From Meconema thalassinum (Eukaryota > Arthropoda > Insecta > Orthoptera > Tettigoniidae): a DNA stretch of 64,000 bases. Under the pieces are notes generated by a model. That model saw only the letters and a program-made list of their open reading frames with translations. It made no database searches and had not been told where the DNA came from. Below are positions 33,301-44,814 of the stretch, one piece after another. The DNA lies in contig OX336388.2 of assembly GCA_946902985.2 (NCBI GenBank), positions 287,720,526 to 287,784,525 on the forward strand. Direction: 5' to 3'. Position 1 is the first letter of the stretch. Every line of letters starts with the position of its first letter. The translations under genes and the position numbers were made by a program.

Positions 33301-34507
33301 TGAAATAAAAATCAGAATGACTAGATGAAATAATGAAACACTAAATAACCAGATGATTGAAATTCAAATAATTTGATAAATTAAATTTTGGAATAAATCA
33401 ATGAATTAAATAAATGGATGAATTAAAGATTGAATGAATAAACTGATTGAAATAAATTAATAGACGATTGTAATGATGATGAATAACTGAATTAGAAGGT
33501 GATAATTAATTAAAGAAGCTGATGATTAATGAATTTACATGGAATTAAATAAATTTAATTGAGAGATAATTTGAAGGAATTGCAACTTGAGTTGAGAATT
33601 TAAATGATGTAATGGTGATGAATTAAGGATTCTGACAGGGATATGTAGAATTTTGAAGTGAGAATTAATGTGAGAAATATTTAATTTTGATAATGACGAT
33701 GATGATGACCAATGAGAATTTGAACTTTCTGTAATTCACAGATAAGAGATTGTTAATGACGATGTAAATAGTGTAAATTAATTATTCGATGTTTATGAGC
33801 ATTTGATTAACATGTTCAACATTCAAATTATGCCATGCAAACCATAAATTTACGTGATATGTAATATGTGTGATTATTATATGTGTATGTTTAGACAGAT
33901 TAATAACATTTTTAAATCCACATTGATGTTAAATTAAAGAGAAATTAGGTCTCAGGTTTCACAAATGTCAGTGACGAAAGACATAGTGCTACAGTGATCC
34001 TGAGAACCCAAGAGAACTTTATAAATTTTTCTTGTTATGTGGATAAAAATTAATTTTGGAATAGAAAGGAGATGGTTCGATTTTTGGACAATGACAATTT
34101 AACTTTGGCATTCGACCATACTCTTAGGTAGGAATTATATTTAAAATGTCTGTCTGACTATCAAAGTAAAATAAATTTGTTTTTATCTTAGCTGTGATCT
34201 GATGATGGTGTGATGTTCCTTTTTCTTTCCTTGTCTTGAGTAAGGCTTATCCGGAAAGGAAGTGGTTTGCTAGGAATTCAGTTGATGGCGCCCATTTATA
34301 TTTGCATTATTCTTATTAAACTTAAGCCCGTAACGACCCTAGAGATACTTTGTCTCGTGATACCCACTGCTTTTTCGAGAACTCAGCTGAATTTCCGACA
34401 CATTCCTTATTTGACTAGAGGTTCATTTAACTCCGCTCTGTCCCGGAACTCCAGGAATGCGATGTTATAGCAGATGGGTCATCGCATCCCCAGGACGAAC
34501 GGGTACA
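30382..34507 (+). repeat. Right LTR (4126 bp)
   Basis: It is near-identical to the left LTR over its whole length. The main difference is an extra 17 bp at about 30955-30971 and a cluster of changes near 31755-31810. Confidence 0.92.
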
Positions 34508-34870
34508 ACACCAATCATTTATAAAACTCTTCACCGTACTTTTCATACATTAGAAGGGTGGATATAGAGAAAAACTTCTCAATATATGCTAAAATAGGCG
34601 AAATATAAAAATTATCCTAGAAGGACGACCAAAGCATATGTTGCGCTTCTCAATGTGAGACACAAAATTCGGGAATCTATAAAGGGTCTCCGAAAACTAC
34701 ATTTTAAGGGCCTTAAATAAACAGTGTGTGTGTGTGATATTCCCAGTAATCTAACTTCGTTCTGATAAACTTGAAGGAATGACAAACCGCTAACCATTGC
34801 AACAGTAGCTCAATTGATAATGTCTGGTGTTAACAACGAACACCGTTCGAAGAACGGGTACTTCTGCTAG
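34508..34870 (+). mobile_element. Family D, copy 3, right part
   Basis: ACACCAATCATTTATAAAAC continues the D sequence interrupted at 23248. It then has AAATAGGCGAAATAT, GAAGGACGACC and ATATTCCCAGTAATCTAAC, and ends near GGGTACTTCTGCTAGT. The following 34871-35369 holds only a short TA run and no recognisable feature. Confidence 0.7.
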
Positions 34871-35369
34871 TAATATATACAAATTCCATTACCCACAGCC
34901 AAGGAGTTTTCCATCCATATAGCTTTAAGTGCGGGTTCCTAGAAAAGATGTCAAAAACCCAGACAATTTTTCATACAACCACAAATTTAAAAAAAGTAAC
35001 AAACTTGAGGATAATTGGCTTATATTTATACATATATATATATGGTATAACTCATTGTTCAACAGGTCTGTTGGTTTGTTTGTAATTAAGGCATAAACTC
35101 GAGTATCCATAATTTAAAAAAAACATAGTAGTCGTGTAAATAATTTTTCAGGATCACCCATCACAATCCTGTTGACCGACAGAAAAACATCTTACTTTGT
35201 TTCGTGAGAATGTTCTAAGTGTTGGTGACAGTGTCGGGCCTGTGCCGCTAGGCTACACTAGTGCGGTCTTGGAAACGCTAAGCACTGACGTCAACACCCT
35301 GTGACGTAACAGCGGGTTATTTACACGTCATCAAGTCGGAGAAATTGTCAAGTAACTAAGGAAATTTCA

Positions 35370-37035
35370 GGAGCTCTGGCTTGAACAGGATGGGTTGCTT
35401 TTCAGTTGACGGCCAAGCAGGTAAGTTTGGAAAGGGCCTATATATCTGGGGCACACGTGTTTGTTCTGTTATTTTAGCTTTGGAGAAATCTAGCGTATTA
35501 GTAAACAACAAGAAGTTCGGTGACGAACTAAAGAGCCTACTTTTCTTAAAATGTAAGATTCATGCCAATGATGAATCTATATGGATCTATCTAGAATAAT
35601 GACAAAATTAAGTTGCTAATATCGAAATTTCTAATTAGTTCGAAATACTGTATACCTGGCATAATGTAGCCTAATAGAGGACTACAGTTGGCAGCCCTGG
35701 TGACTGAATATATTCTTAGTTCCATCCCTTAAGGTACAGAATACAAAATTTGGTTGAAGTCCAATGAATAGCATGGACGTTACATGCAGTTAAACATTGG
35801 ATCTAACAGCGCGCGTAAAATCATGTTGGCAACAATGCCATGAATGTATAGGTCAGAAATAATCTGAAATAATATGATCTATTGTTGTGCCAATTTTGAA
35901 TGAAATCCATTAGTTAGTATAGAAGTTACATGCATTTTAAAATTGGACCTCTCAGCAGGCTTAGAATCATGTTGGCAGCACTGACGTATATTAGTTACTC
36001 CAAATTCATCCAGAATGCCACGTACTATACGTATGCAAAGTTTAGAGCTATTGCATTTCATACTTTCTGATATATTGATATTAGGGTAACATAAATAGAG
36101 ACAGCACATATTAACAGTTGGCAGCCCTGGTTGCTCTTAAGAATACGCATAGTCATATTTGTTATGGTACACATAGCACATACGAAATTTGGTTGAAATC
36201 CAAATGATAGTATAGAAGTTACATGTATTTAATGTTGGACTTCTCAGCAGGCTTAGAATCATGTTGGTAGCACTGACGTATATAAGTTACTCCAAATTAA
36301 TATAGAATGTCAGGTACTATACGTGTGCATAGTTTAAAGCTGTCGGCTTGCATACTTTCTGATATATTGGCATTTGGATAAAATAAATTAAGAGCATTTT
36401 TTAACAGTTGGCAGCCCTGGTGGGTCTTAAGAATACGCTCAGTCATATCTGGTTATGTACAAATACAGAATACGAAATTTGGTTGAATTCCAATTGCTAG
36501 TGTAGAAGTTCAGCAGGCTTGTAATCATTTTGGCAACACTGCCATGTATGGCCTTCTGGAAATTAAACTGCAATATTATTATCTATACGTATGCCAATTT
36601 TGAAATAGCTCCCATTCATATCTTCCAAGATATCCAACATGGAGCTCAAATTTCAATTGCGATTTTTAGCAGTTGATAGCACTGACATCATTTTCAAATA
36701 TGGCCGTGAGATATTCAGGCATAGATCTTTACTCCTACCAAATTTTGTTTTGATTGCTCCAGCCGTTTAGGAGTTGATAGGGGGGACACACACAGACAGA
36801 CAGACAGACAGACAGACAGAAGGACAGACAGACAGACAGACACACATTTGCCCGATCTCATAAGTCTACTTTTTCCTCATTTTTGCAAAATGTGAAAAGT
36901 AGGCTAAAATATTGGAATGCAGTTGAAATAAATCAGAATCCTCTATGGACATCAACTTGGCAGGTAAATATATCAATGAAGTAGGAGACTTCTGTTACTT
37001 AAGAAGCAACTTAAGAAATGACACCCACAAAAAGA
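35370..37035 (+). pseudogene. Non-LTR relic interrupted by a family B element
   Basis: 35370-35507 (TTGAACAGGATGGGTTGCTT onward) and 36906-37035 (encoding SESSMDINLAGKYINEVGDF and CYLRSNLRND) are together the forward-strand equivalent of 17800-17500 on the reverse strand. The part after about 37035 that would hold the LYGSETWT block is absent. Stops and frameshifts are present. Confidence 0.75.
35508..36905 (+). mobile_element. Non-autonomous Helentron-like element, family B, full copy with known empty site
   Basis: The 5' end is ACAAGA, hairpin AGTTCG/CGAACT (35514-35529), then AAAGAGCCTACTTTTC. Modules of about 295 bp follow, with CAGTTGGCAGCCCTGGT at about 35683, 36114 and 36408. After GGGACACACACAGACA and repeated GACA (36783-36845) comes CGATCTCATAAGTC and a terminal stem AGTCTACTTTT/AAAAGTAGGCT. 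The flanks AGTAAACA and AAAATATTGG join exactly into the uninterrupted sequence found at 17.7 kb, so the 1398-bp insertion made no target duplication. Confidence 0.88.
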
Positions 37036-37260
37036 TCTCAATCGGCTTCTTTTTTTCTTACTTATTTACCAGTATTTATTGGGTATAGAAAGTCCCAGTG
37101 AGCTGTTAGCTGAAGGGGGGAATGCCCTTTATAAATATGGCTGAGTTACTTATATTGGCTTTGTTGCGTAAATACGTACACCAGTTTGGAAGTGGTATAT
37201 TTAGCGAAAACGGCATGGTCTTTATTTGTTTGGAGTGCGAAAAAAGTGTTAAACAAAGAA
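37036..37260. other. Unassigned short spacer
   Basis: Nothing recognisable between the non-LTR relic and SINE S1 copy c. Confidence 0.4.
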
Positions 37261-37781
37261 AGGTTGGTTGTTTCCCTAGTTTAGGGGCTGCGACTAGGCG
37301 GTCATGTAGCCCCGTGTACTTTGGGTGTGTGTAGAATCTGTCCGATAACCGGTGTTTATTGTGATGTCTGTATTAGTGTGTGTATCCGTTTTATTTAATT
37401 CAAGTAAGAACTGCAACTTTGAATTTTTCAAATAGTTCCTACTTTTGCTGTCAAACGCCACCGTCAACGACTGCTAGGCCTAGTTCAGAACTTAGCTACT
37501 GGACGCCACCGCAGTCGGCTCTTGGCAACGAACGTAGCAACCTAAGAGCGTTGTTTACATTCTTAAACTTATTTAGTTTCACACCGGTGTAATTAGTGGA
37601 AAGTTCTTTAACATGCCATAAATCTATGACATGGGACCACCGGCTTTACTTCCCCTCCGAAGAAAGGCATACTGAGGGATTTTTAACGCTCTTAAAAAAT
37701 CCGACGGCTTCGGCCGGGTTTGAACCCGCTATCTTGGGCATAGAAGCTCAGCATGCTACCAACTACGCCATCGAAACCGCC
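37261..37781 (-). mobile_element. tRNA-derived SINE S1, copy c (full length)
   Basis: Read on the reverse strand: head GGCGGTTTCGATGGCGTAGT, A and B boxes (GCGGGTTCAAACCCGG), body with GGAGGGGAAGTAAAGCCGG, and tail near CTAGGGAAACAACCAACC. The forward 60-70-codon frames over it are translations of the SINE. Confidence 0.85.
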
Positions 37782-37871
37782 TAAACGAAGAAAAAAACGA
37801 AAAAATGAAAAAAAATACGACATTGTTACAGCATATCAACACAACGCGACATAAGGAAAGGATTAAGAATA

Positions 37872-39272
37872 ACAAGAAGTTCCGTGAAGAACTATACAGC
37901 CTACTTTTCATGCCAACGATTATTCTACAGAATATGAACCTATATAGAATAATGACGAAATTAAATTGGTAATATCGAAATATCTAATTAGTTCAAAATA
38001 TACCTGGTATAATGTAGCCTAATAGAGCACTACAGTTGGCAGCTCTGGTGACTGAATATATTCTTAGTTCCATTTCTTAAGGTACAGAATACAAAATTTG
38101 GTTGAAGTCCAATGGACGTTACATGCAGTTAGACACTGGATCTATCAGCACGCGTAAAAGCATGTTGCCAACAATGTCATGCGTGTGCTGGTCAGAAATA
38201 ATCTGAAATATTATGATATCTTGTTGTGCCAATTTTGGATGAAATCCGTTTGTTAGTATAGAAGTTACATGTATTTTAAAATTGGACATATCAGCAGGCA
38301 TAGAATCATGTTGGCAGCACTGCCTTGTATTAATTACTCCAAATTAATCTAGAATGTCAGGTGCTATACGTGTGCGAAGTATAGAGCTGTTGGCTTGCAT
38401 ACTTTCTGATATATTGATATAAGGGTAAAAAAATATAGACAGCATGTATTAACAGTTGGCAGCCCTGATTGCTCTTAACAATACTTATAGTCATATCTGT
38501 TATGGTACACATAGCACATACGAAATTTGGTTGAAATCCAACTGATAGTATAGAAGTTACATGTATTTAAAAATTGGTACTATCTGCAGGCTTATAATCA
38601 TGTTGGTAGAACTGACGTATATAAGTTACTCCAAATTAATCTAAAATGTCAGAGCATACGTGTGCATAGTTTAAATCTGTTGGCTTGCATACTTTCTGAT
38701 ATATTGGTATTTGGATAAAATAAATAAATAGAGAGACCAATTATTAACAGTTGGCAGCCCTGGTGGTTCTTAAGAATATTCGCAGTCATATCTGTTTATG
38801 TACAGACATTACATACAAAATTTGGTTGAAATCCAATTGATAGTGTAGAAGTTATATGCATCTAAACATTGGACCTATCAGAAGGCTTAAAATTATTTTG
38901 GCAACACTGTCATGGTTGGACACCTGGAAATTAAACTGAAATAGTCTTATCTACATGTGTGCCAATTTTGGAATAGCTCCCATGCATACCTTGCAAGATA
39001 TCCAACATGGAGCTCAAATTTCTAGTGCGTTTTTTCAGCAGTTGGTAGCACTGACATCATTTTCAAATATGGACGTGAGCTATTCCGGTGCACATCTTTA
39101 CTCATACTAAATTTGGTTTTGATTGCTGCAGCCATTTAGGAGTTGATAGGGGGGGGGGGAGGGGGACACACACACACACAGCCGGACAGACAGACAGACA
39201 GACACACATTTTTCCGGATCGATCTCATAAGTCTACTTTTTCCTCATTTTTGCAAAATGTGAAAAGTAGGCT
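37872..39272 (+). mobile_element. Non-autonomous Helentron-like element, family B, second full copy
   Basis: The 5' end is ACAAGA, hairpin AGTTC/GAACT, then ATACAGCCTACTTTTCAT. The CAGTTGGCAGCCCTG blocks fall at about 38453 and 38749 (296 bp apart). A G run and CACA/GACA tract at 39150-39206 precede CGATCTCATAAGTC and the stem with right arm GAAAAGTAGGCT. Its hairpin has the family A loop and stem, unlike the other B copy. Confidence 0.85.
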
Positions 39273-39329
39273 AAAAATCTAAGTTAAATCAGCAATTAAT
39301 TACAGGCACTATAGGCGAACAATCGAATT

Positions 39330-40408
39330 CAAGTGATACCTTTTTCAAAAACTTGTGTTTAGCATTATTGAATTCGGATATTCCATTGTGGAAATTAAAT
39401 AATGAGCATTTTTTGGGATTTTATATAATCACACAAACAGAAGGGTGCCGGACGAATCTACATTGCGAAAAAACTATTTTCAACGTGTTTTCAAAAAGTA
39501 ATTTGTCTTGTTCGGGATCAAATAAAGTACGAAATAATATGGATTTCTATTGGTGAAACCACAGATGCAGCAGGATAATGTGTGTATAGTGCTGTAGTTG
39601 GTGCTATGAAAGTAGGCTGTAGATCATATCTTCTTAATATACAAGTACTTGACCCAGTAAATCATTCTACTGTTGCAATGTTTCAATGACTCGTTGGCTA
39701 TCTTGTGGCCAGAAGAGGCACAGTATGACAATGTATTGTTATTTCTGAGTGATGCTGCTCCATATCTTGTTAAATCAGGAACTGGGTTAAAAGTCCTTTA
39801 TCCTAAGTTAGTCACCTAGTGTCTTGCTCGCGGTTTACATTGTGTCGTTGGAACAGTTAGGAACCAATGTAAAGGCGTGGGTCTTCTTGTCTCTAGCGTG
39901 AAAAAAGTGTTTGTAAAGTCACCGATTACGGTTCAAAAATGGCGTGAAGTCCTTCCATATTTGTTTTTACCTACTCAGTCGGTTTTAACTCGATGGGGTA
40001 ACTCAGTAAGGTATTAACGTAAATCCCTGGTTACGAAACACTGTGTAAAATTTCTATACCGCTTTATGGTACAGAAACGTACAGTATACCGAAGAGAAAT
40101 TCACTCAAGAAGAACTTTGGTGCTTTTCACATGTTCCTGCAACATCAAGCGACGTTAAGAGATCATGTTCACGGTTTAAACCATTCTTCACTGACAAACG
40201 CAGGCACATCACACAAGAAAATCTCAAGATGGCCTTTTTTGTGTACTGTGACAAGCTTACATAGGGTAAGAATTCTACGAATCAACATATTTATGATTTA
40301 ATTTTAATTTTTATTTGATTATTTTTTGAGCTTATTTGTTTCATTTTTCCTGCTTATATGCTTGCTTATTTCACCATTTGATTGTGCTTACAAATCCGGG
40401 CGCTAGTT
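39330..40408 (+). pseudogene. hAT transposase relic with 3' terminal repeat
   Basis: Broken frames encode RRVPDESTLRKNYF, WISIGETTDAAG, LFLSDAAPYLVKSGTGLKVL, VFVKSPITVQKW and FSHVPATSSDVKRSCSRFKP, then RRHITQENLKMAFFVYCD ending in TAG at 40261-40263. The order (DESTLRKNY, S(I/V)DETTD catalytic block, LSDAAPYM, C-terminal dimerisation block TS.DVERSFS) is that of hAT transposases related to the CGG-repeat-binding-protein group. Many stops and frameshifts make it inactive. At 40387-40408, CTTACAAATCCGGGCGCTA resembles the inverted end of the hAT derivative at 58020-58880 (CCTAAAAATCCGAGCCCTA), so this may be its terminal repeat. The 5' end is lost beside the family B element. Confidence 0.85.
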
Positions 40409-40654
40409 GCTATCCTTTCACGAATTGATTGCCGGCGGTCGATATAGGAACTATTCTCTGTTTACTTGTGACACACGACAGCCTGCTAGGTTGACAGGTA
40501 CAGTTGCACGAGTAGGATATGACTCAGCTTCAGTAGTCTGGTAATATCCTGGATCTAATCATGATTTGTTTGAGTTATCAAATTTTCCTCAATCATTTGT
40601 ATCATAAGATGTAAGTTACATTTAGAGAGATATTTAGCCGGGATATTTTATATA
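40409..40654. other. Unassigned spacer
   Basis: No feature recognised between the hAT relic and the mariner derivative. Confidence 0.4.
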
Positions 40655-41226
40655 CGAGGCACGTCCAGAAAGTAAGCTCCGTTTGGTAATAAAATTGAAT
40701 TGTGTACAGATACAGAAAAAATATTTATTGCACAACATTCTACACCTCATAAACTACTTTTCCACATAACTGCCGAAATTTTGCAGGCATTTGTCATAGC
40801 GTGGCTTAACTTTTTGGATACCTTCTTCATAGAAGTTTGCCGCCGACCCGTAAACGATAGTGAAGACTCCCCTGTAAGATATACTACTGTTTGGCCATCA
40901 CTGTTAGGCAAATTGCGTATGTGGTCAGGAGAACTCCTAAACATACGCAGTTCTCCTGGTAAGCACGCAATTTGCCTAACAGTAGTGACCAAACAGTAGG
41001 ATATCTTAAGGGAAGTCTTCACTCTCGTTTACGGGTCGGCGGCAAACTTCTATGAAGAGGTATCCAAAAACTTGTGCCACGCTATGACAAATGCCTGCAA
41101 AAGTTCGGCAGTTATGTGAAAAGGTAGTTTAAGAGGTGTAGAATGTTGTGCAATAAATATTTTTTCTGTATCTGTACACAATTTAATTTAATTACCAAAC
41201 GGAGCTTACTTTCTGGACGTGCCTCG
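40655..41226. mobile_element. Snap-back mariner: inverted duplication of the 3' end
   Basis: Both outer ends read CGAGGCACGTCCAGAAAGTA inward and are flanked by TA. The halves 40655-40935 and about 40945-41226 are inverted copies of each other. Each carries the transposase C terminus: reading outward from the centre they encode ANFYEEGIQK, then PRYDKCLQNFGSYVEK-like sequence and stop, with changes in the right copy. The 5' half of mariner, including the catalytic residues, is missing. Paired inverted 3' ends would still be recognised by a transposase. Confidence 0.88.
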
Positions 41227-41437
41227 TATATTGGTCTTACGTATGTATGTCGTTGTGGGGATATATATGAGTGTTTTCTTCATGAATGAGATGTAACTTG
41301 GCACTTTGATATGTGTCTAGCGCTTCATGTTTACCCTTTACAAGATGGCTGATCCAATAAATGGCACTACTGGCGTGGAGAGGATGGTGTACATTGATAC
41401 TGTCACATGAAATAATGATCCATGGAATATATAAAAA
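41227..41437. other. Unassigned spacer
   Basis: No recognisable feature between the snap-back mariner and the family A element. Confidence 0.4.
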
Positions 41438-42543
41438 ACAAGTAGTTCCGTGGAGAACTATACAGCCTAATTTCATATATCCTACTAATATTAATTGCCT
41501 CTATCAACATACAAATTGTTAGATTGATTGCTGTAATAGATTTGAAGATATTGAGAACCGTCTAAATATTCAGCATGGTCACCATGTTGGATTTTTATAT
41601 TAGAGGCCTTAGATTTATGTACTATTACATGATGATTATTGTGTACGTTCATTATGCAAATGTTGATTTCGATCGCATGATTAAAACACAAGAAATAAAA
41701 ACTTAATTTTCGAAATTCGCACCGCCACCATATTGAGGTTATATAAACAATTGAACTAAATTAGATACCAGTGCATTACAATGTGTATAAACATTTGCTG
41801 TACGAAGTTTCATTGCGTTTGGAATATTAAATCGCGAAGAAAGTCTATTTAAAACCTTCAACTTCGCTTGGCCGCCATGTACGTTTTGTAGTTAACCGGG
41901 TTTTGAAAGACCCATAGATGAACTTCCAGTAGTGCCCTTTATCTCCCTACAAAATTTCATGGTGATACCGGTAATAGTTTAAGAGATATAAAATGCCGCT
42001 GAAATATTTCGCACAGCCGCCATCTTGAGGTTATGTAAACAATTGAACAAAGTTAGATGTCGGTGCATTACAATGTGTATATACATATACTGTACCAAGT
42101 TTTATTGCGTTTGGTTGGTTGAATGGCGAGAAACGTCTATTTAAAAGTCGCAACTTCGCTTGGCCGCCATGTTCGTTTTGTAGCTACCAGGTTTTCAAAA
42201 GTCACATTGGTGAACATCTAGTAGTTCCCTTTATCACCGTACAGAATTTCAGGGTGATATCGTTAATAGTTTCGAAGATATTGAATGCTGGTGAAATATT
42301 TCGCACAGCCGCCATGTTGGATTGGTGACGAATAACAAAATTTGAAGGGCACGGTCGGTTTTGCGCGGAATAGTGCTATGAACTTACCAGGTTTCATTGA
42401 GATCGCTCCAGCCGTTTAGAAGTTATTATGGGGGACACACAAAAAACCCTAACACACACACACGCACACACAGACAGACACACGGACAAAAGGTGATCTC
42501 ATAAGCCTATTTTTATTTTTATTTTCAAAAATGAAAATAGGCT
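41438..42543 (+). mobile_element. Non-autonomous Helentron-like element, family A, copy 3
   Basis: The 5' end is ACAAGT, hairpin AGTTC/GAACT, then ATACAGCCTAATTTCA. Fewer modules than copy 2 are present (1106 bp). The 3' end has CACACAGACAGACACACGGA, GGTGATCTCATAAG and a stem with right arm GAAAATAGGCT after an expanded T-rich loop. Confidence 0.8.
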
Positions 42544-42683
42544 AAAAAGATAGGACGGCAGTGGATTGTAGAAGAGGTTATTGGGAGTTGTTGGCTGATT
42601 GTCACGTTTTTGAAATAAAAAAAGGAGGAAGAAAAGAAATTTTAAGTAACCCATATTTATACAAAAGGTCAGGAATTGTCCTC

Positions 42684-42689
<6 letters not shown>

Positions 42690-42718
<29 letters not shown>
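42690..42718. repeat. TA microsatellite before family E
   Basis: An uninterrupted TA run directly precedes ACTAGCTGACCCGG. Because family E copies also end in a TA-rich tail, this may be the tail of an earlier lost copy. Confidence 0.8.
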
Positions 42719-42719
<1 letters not shown>

Positions 42720-44814
42720 TAGCTGACCCGGCAAACGTTGTCCTGCCAATCAAAGAAAGTGTTGTAACTTTTTTCCTTGAAGTGCTTTTGGATACACAAT
42801 ATTTTTTTCAATTCTTTTTAACTGCCTCTAAACTATCCAGAAATGAATTAAATAATCTAGAAACATTCGTGGGAGCGTGCACAACAACTCTCCAAAGTTT
42901 CATCGCAATCGGATAAATGACATATAACGCATACGGGTTTTGTTTAAATGATTCGTGCGCTGTCACTCATTTGTTGTATCTACTCCTGCTCTACCAACTA
43001 AGAAAAGGATTTACTAAGTTAGAAAGCTTCACGTAAGTGTACATAACAACTCACAAAGTTTCATCGCAATCGATGAATAGTATATGAACGCATACGTTAC
43101 GGGATTTTGTTGGAACGCTTTGCATGTCGTCAGTCATTTGTTACATCCACTCGTGCGCTACCAATATTGTAAAATGGATTTAGCAAGTTGAACACCTTCC
43201 CTGGCGTGTACAACACAACTCATCAAAGTTTCATCGGAATCAGATGAATGACATATGAACGCATATGGAATTTTCTTTAAACGATTCGCGTGCCGTCACT
43301 CATTTGTTGAATCTACTCATGCGCTACCTATTGTATAATAGATTTACTAAGCCTGAAACCTTCTCTGGAGTGTACTCAATGATTCACCAAGGTTTCATCG
43401 CAATCGGATGAATGATATATGACCGCTTGCGGGACATTGTGGAAAGGATTCGCGCGCCGTCGCTCATTTGTTGAAGCTACTTATTAAAAACTGGATTTAC
43501 TAAGCCAGAAACCTTTCCTGGACTGTACACAACAATTCACCAAAGTTCCATCGCAATCGGATAAATGGTATATGGACGCATACGGTACTTTGTTGAAATG
43601 ATTCGCGTGTCGTCACTCATTTGTTGAATCTACTCGTGCGCTACCTATTGTAAAATGAATTTTTTTAAAGCCAGAAACCTTCCGTAGGGTGTACATAACA
43701 TATCACCCAAGTTTCATCGTAATCGGACGAATGGTACTTGAATGCATACGGGACCTTATTGAAACGCTTCGCGCGTCGTCGCTGATTTGTTGAATCTACT
43801 CGTGCCCAACCTCCTGTGAAATGGATTTACTAAGTTAGAAACCCTCACGTAAGTGTACACAACATCTCACTCAAGTTTCATCGCAATCGGTTGAATGGTA
43901 TATGAACGCATATGGGACTTTGTTTAAACGTTCGCGCGTCGTCGCCCATTTGTTGAATCTACCCGTGCGCTACCTATTGTAAAATGGATTTACTAATCCA
44001 TAAGCCTCCCCTGCAGTGTACACAACATCCCACCCTAGTTTCATCGCTATCGGACGAATGGTATTTGAATGGCATACGGGAACTTGTTGAAACGCTTCGC
44101 ACGTCGTCGCTCATTTGTTGAGTCTACTCGTGTGCAACCTCCTGTGAAATGAATTTACTAAGTTAAAAACCTTCACGTAAGTGTATACAACACCTCATCA
44201 AAATTTCATCTCAATCGATGAATGGTATATAAACTTATACGGGAACATTTTGAAACGCTTCGCGCGTCGTCACTCATTTGTTGAATCTAGTCGTGCGCTA
44301 CCTATTGTAAAATGTATTTATCAAGCCAGAAGCCTTCCCTGGAGTGCACTCAACATCTCACTCAAGTTTCATCGCAATCGTATGAATGGTATATATACGC
44401 ATACGGGACTTTGAAACACTCTAACGTGCAGAGACAAACAGTAGAATTCGACATCACTGCCACCTTTGGTGTAAAACACAACTTTCCGCCACGGGCGGGG
44501 TGTATGTTATGGCGGTAGTTGCACAGGTTGTGACCAGGTGGCTCTACGTGCAGAAACAGACAGTCCAAAAGCATCATTTTTCACTAAGCCTAGCGGTTTC
44601 CATGACAACTGTTTATGACTGTATATTGTGGTTCTAAAATTGTATGTAAATTGTGGTTCTAAAATTCTAAAATTCCACCTACCTGGTAAAATTGTGAATC
44701 TAAACCATACATGGACCCACCCTAATATACATACAAAATTTCATTGGATTCGGCCTAGCCATTTAGGAGGAGTTCAGTCACATACACACGTGTCGAAGAA
44801 TTATATATATAAAG
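42718..44814 (+). mobile_element. Interspersed repeat family E, copy 1
   Basis: It begins ACTAGCTGACCCGGCAAACG and contains about nine decayed modules of about 170 bp. Each has TTTCATCGCAATCGGATGAA, GAACGCATACGGGA and CACTCATTTGTTGAATCTAC. The 3' part is unique (AGAATTCGACATCACTGCCA, GTTATGGCGGTAGTTGC) and ends TCACATACACACGTGTCGAA then TATATATAAAG. No protein-coding gene; the short frames are module translations. The tail and 5' start are typical of noncoding partners of RTE-like elements, which is an inference. Confidence 0.75.

Larger units (their letters stand above)
23249..34507 (+). mobile_element. Gag-only LTR retrotransposon with 4.1-kb LTRs
   Basis: Two long direct repeats (23249-27356 and 30382-34507) both begin TGTACCCG and end CGGGTACA, a perfect 8-bp inverted pair. 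The flanks are ACAC on each side (23245-23248 and 34508-34511), a 4-bp target duplication inside a family D repeat. The internal part is only 3025 bp (27357-30381) and holds one gag-like gene with two stops. There is no protease, reverse transcriptase, RNase H, integrase or envelope frame. A purine tract precedes the right LTR. The gag motif suggests a Ty3-like parent. The element probably depended on proteins of an autonomous relative. The LTRs differ by roughly 1% by eye plus a 17-bp insertion in the right one, so it is fairly young. Confidence 0.92.
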
